This document shows positions 1 through 4,377 of a DNA stretch of 5,954 bases, in pieces. The notes under the pieces were generated by a model. That model was not told the DNA's origin and searched no databases. It worked only from the letters and a program-made list of their open reading frames with translations. The stretch spans positions 1 through 5,954 of the forward strand of contig CALPPP020000084.1 of assembly GCA_943325485.2 (NCBI GenBank). The letters run 5' to 3'. The stretch comes from Rickettsia typhi. Lineage in GTDB: Bacteria > Pseudomonadota > Gammaproteobacteria > Burkholderiales > Burkholderiaceae_C. Position 1 is the first letter of the stretch. Each line of letters starts with the position of its first letter. Both the position numbers and the translations under genes were made by a program.

Positions 1-79
1 CGAGGCACATAGTGCCGAAGCAATCTCTTCATAAGGGCTCGCCACAAGATTGCTTCAGGCCTTAGGCCTTCGCAATGAC
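1..79. repeat. Intergenic palindromic repeat: two inverted 33-nt units, left unit cut by the window edge
   Basis: Read on the minus strand, bases 79-47 give GTCATTGCGA, then a 13-nt palindrome AGGCCTAAGGCCT, then GAAGCAATCT. Read on the plus strand, bases 1-26 give the last three bases of the same left flank (CGA), a different 13-nt palindrome GGCACATAGTGCC, and the identical GAAGCAATCT. The two units face each other across a 20-nt spacer (27-46). The 10-bp arms 17-26 and 47-56 pair perfectly. The inner hairpins (4-16 and 57-69) each have a 5-bp stem and 3-nt loop, and 1-3 pairs with 70-72, so the whole can fold as a cloverleaf. The element starts 12 nt past the stop of the minus-strand gene at 92-715. 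It has no T-tract, so it is not a standard intrinsic terminator, though it could protect mRNA 3' ends. Intergenic repeats with GTCATTGCGA and GAAGCAATCT flanks recur in diverse proteobacteria as far as I recall; I have not checked this. Confidence 0.8.
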
Positions 80-91
80 CAGCTTAAGTTA

Positions 92-715
92 TCAGTGGAG
101 ATGCCTTGGCCGGCGACCGCCGTGTCCGCTGCCGCCCCCGCCCTGCCCTTTGGGTGGTTTGCTGATTTCAAGCGAACTGACCAATGATTCGAAGCGCTTG
201 CTGAACAGCTTGTCCACTTCGGTGACCACATCGCTAAGCTCTGAAGCCTCGAAGTGGCGTTCCATCAAGTTGACCAAGTCTTGCACCAGTAAATCGCGTT
301 GCACCTGCATGATGGCAGCAGGCGTGGGGCCCACAAACAACATCACAAAATCATCGCGTGAATCGCGGCCTTGTTGCTCGTCTTCTTCATCGAACTCGGC
401 ATCGTAAAACGTGACTTCCAAGGCCGCGCCCGCAGAGGTGAGGTCATTCAAAGCCATGCACATCTCGTCCAAGGCTTGACGGAAATCGTCCTCGCCCTTG
501 ACGGTCCAACATATTTGAAGAATATGGTCGTTGGCATCAAAGCGAATGCCGGGTTCTTCTTCGTAAAAGCTGTCTGCGCCTTCGCTCAGCGAGCGAGCAC
601 CTGCATAAACCCAAACAGAGCGCAAAGCGTCTTGAATTTGTTCGAAAGTGACCTCTTCGCGCAGTGGGACAGCGCCGTGCACGTGAATCTCGAAAGTGGT
701 GGTGAACTTAGACAT
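92..715 (-). CDS. Conserved-looking hypothetical protein, acidic with a Gly-rich basic tail (207 aa)
   Basis: I do not recognise a characterised family; this may be one of the uncharacterised DUF families confined to Comamonadaceae and relatives. The protein looks cytoplasmic, with no signal peptide or membrane segment. Residues 1-110 read as a mixed alpha/beta fold with alternating strands (FTTTFEIHVHG, HILQICWTVKG, AALEVTFYDAEF) and a helix around 75-95. An acidic stretch lies at 105-113 and a hydrophobic strand plus amphipathic helix (VMLFVGPTPAAIMQVQRDLL) at 124-143. Residues 145-185 look helical. The tail 187-207 is low complexity: Gly-rich and ending in RRPRHLH, a sharp charge change from the acidic body. 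ATG at 715 is chosen because the first strand follows directly. No good Shine-Dalgarno precedes it; the leader is pyrimidine-rich. The gene begins 29 nt after the CCA end of the upstream tRNA-Leu on the same strand, so it may share that transcript. No function is assigned. Confidence 0.8.
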   Translation of the reverse strand: MSKFTTTFEIHVHGAVPLREEVTFEQIQDALRSVWVYAGARSLSEGADSFYEEEPGIRFDANDHILQICWTVKGEDDFRQALDEMCMALNDLTSAGAALEVTFYDAEFDEEDEQQGRDSRDDFVMLFVGPTPAAIMQVQRDLLVQDLVNLMERHFEASELSDVVTEVDKLFSKRFESLVSSLEISKPPKGQGGGGSGHGGRRPRHLH

Positions 716-744
716 GAAAGCATGATAGCAGTGGCTTTATGCCT

Positions 745-838
745 TGGTGCCCGGGACCGGAATCGAACCGGTACGCCCCTTATGCAGGAAAGCGGCGGAT
801 TTTAAGTCCGCTGTGTCTACCAATTTCACCACCCGGGC
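745..838 (-). tRNA. tRNA-Leu (anticodon UAA), CCA encoded
   Basis: Read on the minus strand from 838, the sequence folds as a class II tRNA. The acceptor stem is GCCCGGG pairing with CCCGGGC, followed by discriminator A (748) and a genome-encoded CCA (747-745). The D stem is GTG/CAC with a loop containing the invariant GG. The anticodon stem is GCGGA/TCCGC with loop CTTAAAA, placing anticodon TAA at 804-802. A long variable arm of about 20 nt, typical of Leu and Ser tRNAs, follows, then a T arm of ACCGG/CCGGT with loop TTCGATT. It decodes UUA and, by wobble, UUG. It lies 35 nt after the stop of the RodZ-like gene and 29 nt before the 207-aa protein gene, all on the same strand. No duplicated tRNA 3' end is visible nearby, so there is no sign of an integrated element using it as an attachment site. 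Confidence 0.96.
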
Positions 839-854
839 GGTGCGCAGATGCCCT

Positions 855-884
855 ATTGTGGCAAATTTTGAAATCAGTTTTGAA
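855..884 (-). promoter_or_regulatory. Possible promoter for tRNA-Leu (weak match)
   Basis: On the minus strand, TTCAAA (884-879) and CACAAT (860-855) are separated by 18 nt. Each matches the sigma-70 -35 and -10 consensus at four of six positions. Transcription would start near 848, giving a roughly 10-nt leader before the tRNA 5' end at 838. The bases after the -10 begin AGGGC, and a GC-rich discriminator of this kind is typical of growth-rate-controlled stable RNA promoters. The -35 lies in the last codons of the RodZ-like gene. Read-through from that gene would also explain tRNA expression, so the promoter is only a suggestion. Confidence 0.3.
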
Positions 885-1818
885 GTGCCTGCTCTTTCAG
901 CACAATGCGTTGGCCGGCATCTTTGGGAATCATCACTTTAGAGCCTTGAAAATAGATTTGGAGAGCGTTGATTTGGGTAGAAGCAATCACCCAAGGGGAG
1001 GATCCATGGATACTTTTACCCTCGCCCGCTTTCAGGGTCACCACGGTGCGCACACGCTTGCCATCATCCACACACACTTGCACATCCTTGTTGGGAAGCA
1101 AGTAGACATAGGTGCCTGATTTGCTAATGGACACTGGCGCCGCAGGTGTGGGCTCTGCGGTTAAGGACTTGCAGTCGCCAGCCACCTCCGCCACAGCAGG
1201 AACAGTTACAGCAGGAGCCGCAACAGGGGGTGTAAGCACTGGAGAGATGTTTTCAGTGACCGTGCTGGCGGTCTCTACTGGCTTGGTAGGTATAGGCGCT
1301 AGAGGTGCAGGCTCTTCTTCCTTGGCCGGTTCAGCTTCAACCACTGGCTTGGCGGTGAAGGGTTCTATCCATTCCGTGAAAATTTGGGGCGTTGGGCTCT
1401 GGTTGGCTTGCCAATTCAACAGCATAAAGACCACCACCAAGGCCGCACCTACCACCAACAAAGCTTTGTAAGGACTGGACGGGCGGCGCACCAGCGAGGT
1501 GTCGATGGTGCCTTTCAGGTTTGTTTCAGACAGCCTGATGATGTCGTCGATGACATTCACCGACTTGGGTGTTTGTTCTAGCGCGGCTTGGGCAGCAGCG
1601 TCTTCTGCACTGGGCTGGTTTTGCAACAGCCGCAATACGCGACGCATGCTTTGCGCCTTGATTTGAAGCGAGTAAAAATTCGAGTCCCCTCCCTCTTCCA
1701 ATTGACGCACCTGCCCCGGCGACAAATTGGCCATGGCTGCCAATTGCGCCAGATCCAAACCAGCGGCTTCACGCAAGATTCTCAGGATTTCCGCGTCATT
1801 TTCAGAAGTTGGGTCCAT
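874..1818 (-). CDS. RodZ-like membrane-anchored helix-turn-helix protein (314 aa)
   Basis: The domain order matches RodZ, the bitopic membrane protein that links MreB filaments to the elongation machinery and cell shape (E. coli RodZ is about 337 aa). Residues 9-66 form an HTH_25/Xre-like domain (ILRILREAAGLDLAQLA, then NLSPGQVRQLEEGG). In RodZ this domain binds MreB rather than DNA. RR at 111-112 and K118 precede one transmembrane segment at about 118-136, giving N-in/C-out topology. Residues 140-232 are a Pro/Ala/Glu/Val-rich periplasmic linker. Residues 235-310 resemble the RodZ C-terminal beta domain (DUF4115), with VCVDDGKRVRTVVTLKAGEG and ALQIYFQGSKVMIP. The linker and terminal domain each contain one Cys (C216, C249), which could form a disulfide; this is inference. 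ATG at 1818 is the only sensible start before the HTH, but it lacks a Shine-Dalgarno (leader CCTTTTTCTCC). The gene is not beside ispG, the usual rodZ neighbour, so it could be a RodZ-like paralogue; hence no gene symbol. Confidence 0.8.
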   Translation of the reverse strand: MDPTSENDAEILRILREAAGLDLAQLAAMANLSPGQVRQLEEGGDSNFYSLQIKAQSMRRVLRLLQNQPSAEDAAAQAALEQTPKSVNVIDDIIRLSETNLKGTIDTSLVRRPSSPYKALLVVGAALVVVFMLLNWQANQSPTPQIFTEWIEPFTAKPVVEAEPAKEEEPAPLAPIPTKPVETASTVTENISPVLTPPVAAPAVTVPAVAEVAGDCKSLTAEPTPAAPVSISKSGTYVYLLPNKDVQVCVDDGKRVRTVVTLKAGEGKSIHGSSPWVIASTQINALQIYFQGSKVMIPKDAGQRIVLKEQALQN

Positions 1819-1832
1819 GGAGAAAAAGGTTT

Positions 1833-1864
1833 ATTTGTCAAAACCGTTGAATGTACTGACAAAT
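1833..1864. promoter_or_regulatory. 8-bp inverted repeat between divergent genes; possible operator and overlapping promoters
   Basis: ATTTGTCA (1833-1840) and its exact reverse complement TGACAAAT (1857-1864) flank a 16-nt spacer between the divergent RodZ-like and hydrolase genes. Because of the symmetry, each arm holds a TTGTCA that could be a -35 (five of six consensus positions) for one direction. At 18-nt spacing, each arm also holds an ACAAAT in the -10 position for the other direction. The -10 match is poor (three of six) and lacks the key second-position A, so promoter function is uncertain. A dimeric regulator binding both arms is equally possible. The regulator is not identified here. 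Confidence 0.4.
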
Positions 1865-1879
1865 TATGACTGCGTCTAT

Positions 1880-1884
1880 GAGGT
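1880..1884 (+). promoter_or_regulatory. Likely ribosome binding site for the hydrolase start at 1896
   Basis: GAGGT matches the anti-Shine-Dalgarno core and sits 11 nt before ATG 1896, slightly longer than ideal. The in-frame ATGs at 1866 and 1878 have no purine-rich site upstream, and 1866 would overlap the inverted repeat. This favours 1896 as the start. Confidence 0.5.
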
Positions 1885-1895
1885 ATTGTGCGGGT

Positions 1896-2642
1896 ATGGA
1901 AGTTCTTCAAATCCCAGGCCCAAGCACCCGCGCCCCCTTGGTTTTCCTGCATGAGGGGCTGGGTTCGGTCGCCATGTGGCAAGGCCGTGCGGGCGACTGG
2001 CCAAAACAGGTCTGCCAATCCGCTGGGCGGGCCGGTTGGGTGTATTCCCGCCGTGGCTATGGGCAGTCCCCTGCCATCGCCGATGTGCGCGGCAGCGGTC
2101 GCTTGGGGGCGGACTATATGCACCGCGAAGCGTGGGAGGTATTGCCCGCCTTGCTACGCGAGTGGGGCGTGGAGCAACCCGTGCTGATCGGCCACTCGGA
2201 TGGCGGCACCATCGCGTTGCTACACGCAGCTCGGTTTGCCGTGGCGGGCTGCGTGGTGATGGCGCCGCACCTGATGGTAGAAGACATGACTGTCAGCGCC
2301 ATCGAAGCAGCCAAGCAAGCCTATGAAACAGGGGATTTACGCCAAAAGCTGCTGCGCTACCACGCCGATGTGGACTGCGCTTTTTGGCAATGGAACGACG
2401 TCTGGCTGTCGCAGGCGTTTCGCAGCTTTGATATTCGCAAGGAATGCCAAGCCATTACAGCACCGGTGTTGGCGCTGCAAGGGGTGGATGACGCATATGG
2501 CAGTTTGCGTCACATTAATGAGCTGCACACGGCGGGCACGGTAGAGCGCCATGTGCTGCAAGCTTGCGGCCATTCGCCGCACAAAGACCAAGCGCAAAAG
2601 AGCTTGGAATTGGTGGTGGGGTTTTTAAAGGGGTTGGCTTAA
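1896..2642 (+). CDS. Alpha/beta-fold hydrolase (248 aa)
   Basis: This is a single-domain, apparently cytosolic serine hydrolase of the alpha/beta superfamily, with no signal peptide. Numbering from ATG 1896, the oxyanion-hole loop is HEGLGS (19-24). The nucleophile elbow is GHSDGG (99-104) with Ser101. The acid is in LQGVDDAYG, with Asp199 the likelier candidate over Asp198. The catalytic His226 lies in CGHSPH. A SRRGYGQS segment (51-58) sits where the family has its conserved Arg-Gly-x-Gly-x-Ser turn. A lid of about 70 residues, rich in Trp, Phe and Tyr, lies between the elbow and the acid. Small esterases, lactonases and ring-cleavage C-C hydrolases all share this layout, so the substrate cannot be read from the sequence. 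In-frame ATGs at 1866 and 1878 would add 10 or 6 residues; 1896 is preferred because GAGGT precedes it and the first strand follows. It is divergent from the RodZ-like gene and overlaps the rsuA stop by 4 bp. Confidence 0.88.
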   Translation: MEVLQIPGPSTRAPLVFLHEGLGSVAMWQGRAGDWPKQVCQSAGRAGWVYSRRGYGQSPAIADVRGSGRLGADYMHREAWEVLPALLREWGVEQPVLIGHSDGGTIALLHAARFAVAGCVVMAPHLMVEDMTVSAIEAAKQAYETGDLRQKLLRYHADVDCAFWQWNDVWLSQAFRSFDIRKECQAITAPVLALQGVDDAYGSLRHINELHTAGTVERHVLQACGHSPHKDQAQKSLELVVGFLKGLA

Positions 2643-3373
2643 GCGGAGCATTGAGCCAATTCATGCGGCCCCAACCACCGCCACTGCCCAGGGGCTAAAT
2701 CTACTGGCAAAACCAGCCCACCTATGCGCGAGCGGTGAAGTCCAACAACCTTGTGCCCCACAGCGCCCAACATGCGTTTGACTTGGTGGTATTTGCCCTC
2801 GGTCAGGGTCAGGTGCAGTTGGTGGGTACCCATTTGTTCGCAAGCTGCGGCCTTGACAGGCCGCGGGTCGTCGTTCAGCACAACACCCGCCAGCAGCTTT
2901 TGGCACACCTTGTCGTCAAGCGCATCGGCGGTGGTCAGCTCATACAGCTTGGGCACATGGTGCTTGGGCGAACTCATGCGGTGAATGAACTGGCCATCGT
3001 CACTCAGCAGCAACATACCCGTGGTGTCTTGGTCTAGGCGCCCAACAGCTTGCACACCTTGCAAGCCAGTTTTGGCAGGACGTTGGCGCAAAGGGGCAGG
3101 TAAAAGGCTGTAGACGCTGGGCCACACCGAGGGCTTGTGCGAACACTCGGTACCCGCGGGTTTGTGCAGCAGGATATAGGCCTTGGTGTGGAATTGCCAA
3201 AGAGCGCACTGCACTTCGTAAGACATGCCTTCGGTGGGGGTGATGTCAAGGTCCTCGTCAATCAGTTGCAAGCCGTTGCCGGTATCGATCTTGACCAAGC
3301 CTTGCTGCACGAGTCCAGCGCAAATGCGGCGGGTGCCAAAGCCTTGGGAGAAGAGGAGGTCTGAGAGGTACAT
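2639..3373 (-). CDS. rsuA: 16S rRNA pseudouridine(516) synthase, RsuA family (244 aa)
   Basis: RsuA converts uridine 516 of 16S rRNA to pseudouridine during small-subunit assembly. Residues 1-45 form an S4 RNA-binding domain (LSDLLFSQGFGTRRICAGLVQQGLV). The synthase domain follows, starting with KAYILLHKPAG (64-74). The catalytic motif GRLDQDTTG is at 111-119 with Asp114, and LSDDGQFIHR follows. The C-terminal motif LTEGKYHQVKRM (190-201) is typical of the RsuA/RluB/E/F group. Length is close to E. coli RsuA (231 aa). RsuA fits better than RluB/RluE/RluF because of the compact S4 domain and overall length, but related paralogues are hard to separate by eye. ATG 3373 is chosen over the in-frame start at 3424, because AAGGT lies 8 nt upstream and the S4 domain begins at once; the longer start would overlap the SDR gene by 40 bp. 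It is the third gene of the minus-strand cluster, 11 nt after the SDR stop. Confidence 0.9.
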   Translation of the reverse strand: MYLSDLLFSQGFGTRRICAGLVQQGLVKIDTGNGLQLIDEDLDITPTEGMSYEVQCALWQFHTKAYILLHKPAGTECSHKPSVWPSVYSLLPAPLRQRPAKTGLQGVQAVGRLDQDTTGMLLLSDDGQFIHRMSSPKHHVPKLYELTTADALDDKVCQKLLAGVVLNDDPRPVKAAACEQMGTHQLHLTLTEGKYHQVKRMLGAVGHKVVGLHRSRIGGLVLPVDLAPGQWRWLGPHELAQCSA

Positions 3374-3381
3374 GAAGGTGT

Positions 3382-3386
3382 ACCTT
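3382..3386 (-). promoter_or_regulatory. rsuA ribosome binding site overlapping the upstream stop codon
   Basis: On the minus strand, TAAGGT at 3387-3382 contains both the SDR stop codon TAA (3387-3385) and the rsuA Shine-Dalgarno AAGGT (3386-3382), which is 8 nt from the rsuA ATG. This arrangement is typical of translational coupling, and it decides the rsuA start at 3373 rather than 3424. Confidence 0.7.
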
Positions 3387-4347
3387 AGCTTGAGGCAGAA
3401 CTGTCTTGTGCTTTGAGAAACCACTGAGCGGTTTCAGCTAAGCCCTGCTGCATTGAAAAAGGAGGTATCCAACTCAGCTCCTGCCTTATCTTGGCACTGT
3501 CTAAGTAAAGAGAGCCATACAAGCGATCAACAGCGCTTGATTTCCCTAAAACACTTGCTGCTAGACGAAGCATGCCTTGCGGCAGAGAAAACAAACGCGG
3601 GGTTTTATTCAGGGCCTGTGCCATGCGTTGAACCAACTGGCTGGTTGAAACATCTTGACCATCTGATAACAAATAGAGCTTGTTGGCGGCATCGGGGTGT
3701 TCAAGTGCGACAAGCATTGCATCCACCAAATTGCCGACATACAAAAGGCTTCGGCGGTTAGCGATGCCTCCCAAGGGCAGTGGCCAACCCTTGTTGACTG
3801 TTTGGAAAAGTTGCAGGAAGTTGGCACCGACGCCCGGCCCGTACACCAAGGGGATGCGCAAGATGACCATCTGCATACCCGTCTCTGCTGCGATTTTCCA
3901 TAAGCCTTGTTCGGCTTCCCACTTAGAGACAGCGTAGGCGTCTTCAGGGGCGGGGGTATCGGTCTCTAGGTAGGCTTGAGGGCTTCCCTCGCCGTTGACC
4001 TTGATCGAGCTTAGGAAAATAAATCGACGCACACCTGCAGCGGCGGCTTGGCGAGCGAGATGTAAAGTGCCTTCGGAGTTGACTGCGTGAAATGCTGCAT
4101 AAGCATCGCTGGAGGTTTCTTGGGTGATATGAACCCGTGCAGCAAGGTGAACCACATCTGTGACACCCGCTAAGGCTTGGCTCCAAGGGGTGTGGGCGTT
4201 GATGTCGCCTACGCTGATGAATTTGGGGTTGCTCGGGTTTTCAACTTGGCTTCTCAATGCCAACTGATGAATAAGCTCGCGTTTTGTAAGCTGCGACACA
4301 AGATGCTGCCCCACAAAACCTGTTCCCCCTGTTATCAGCAAGTTCAT
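3385..4347 (-). CDS. SDR-family nucleotide-sugar 4-ketoreductase/epimerase, WbpV-like (320 aa)
   Basis: This is an extended short-chain dehydrogenase of the UDP-glucose 4-epimerase-like group. The Rossmann glycine motif TGGTGFVG is at 6-13. HLAAR (67-71) marks the end of beta-strand 4. The active-site Ser lies in FLSSIKVNGEG (111-121), and the catalytic pair is Tyr138/Lys142 in YAVSK. RIPLVYGPG (164-172) and RRSLLYVGNLVDA (198-210) complete the substrate side. Length is normal for the family. The SSIKVNGE wording and the dehydratase gene 30 nt upstream resemble WbpV-type enzymes. Those reduce the 4-keto group of UDP-2-acetamido-2,6-dideoxy-hexos-4-ulose, giving UDP-QuiNAc or UDP-FucNAc depending on stereochemistry, which cannot be read here. 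A 4-epimerase is the alternative. ATG 4347 fits the family start (MNLLITGG) exactly, although the leader is pyrimidine-rich without a Shine-Dalgarno. No signal peptide is visible, so it is expected in the cytoplasm. Confidence 0.88.
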   Translation of the reverse strand: MNLLITGGTGFVGQHLVSQLTKRELIHQLALRSQVENPSNPKFISVGDINAHTPWSQALAGVTDVVHLAARVHITQETSSDAYAAFHAVNSEGTLHLARQAAAAGVRRFIFLSSIKVNGEGSPQAYLETDTPAPEDAYAVSKWEAEQGLWKIAAETGMQMVILRIPLVYGPGVGANFLQLFQTVNKGWPLPLGGIANRRSLLYVGNLVDAMLVALEHPDAANKLYLLSDGQDVSTSQLVQRMAQALNKTPRLFSLPQGMLRLAASVLGKSSAVDRLYGSLYLDSAKIRQELSWIPPFSMQQGLAETAQWFLKAQDSSASS

Positions 4348-4377
4348 AGGGGAAGGTTGGCAGTAAAAATCAAAACT

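Noticed and set aside
1..91. Intrinsic terminator after the 207-aa gene
   Set aside because: Strong hairpins exist but no T-tract follows on the minus strand, and the structure is better explained by the paired repeat.
745..838. tRNA-Leu as an integration attachment site
   Set aside because: No direct repeat of the tRNA 3' end, integrase or foreign-looking gene is visible within the window.
975..990. Partial match to the GAAGCAATCT repeat flank inside the RodZ-like gene
   Set aside because: Only about nine bases match and there is no hairpin or second flank nearby, so it is coincidental coding sequence.
371..1119. Plus-strand open frames over the 207-aa gene, the tRNA and the RodZ-like gene
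   Set aside because: They run antisense through a tRNA and two credible minus-strand genes and encode no recognisable protein.
1190..1400. Tandem repeat in the Pro/Ala-rich part of the RodZ-like gene
   Set aside because: The composition is biased (Pro, Ala, Val, Glu), but no regular repeat unit could be found. This is usual for a RodZ periplasmic linker.
1866..1895. Longer hydrolase starts at 1866 and 1878
   Set aside because: Neither has a ribosome binding site, the extra residues are not family-like, and 1866 adjoins the inverted repeat likely to be regulatory.
3374..3424. Longer rsuA start at 3424
   Set aside because: It would add 17 residues before the S4 domain and overlap the SDR gene by 40 bp, while 3373 has a well-spaced Shine-Dalgarno.
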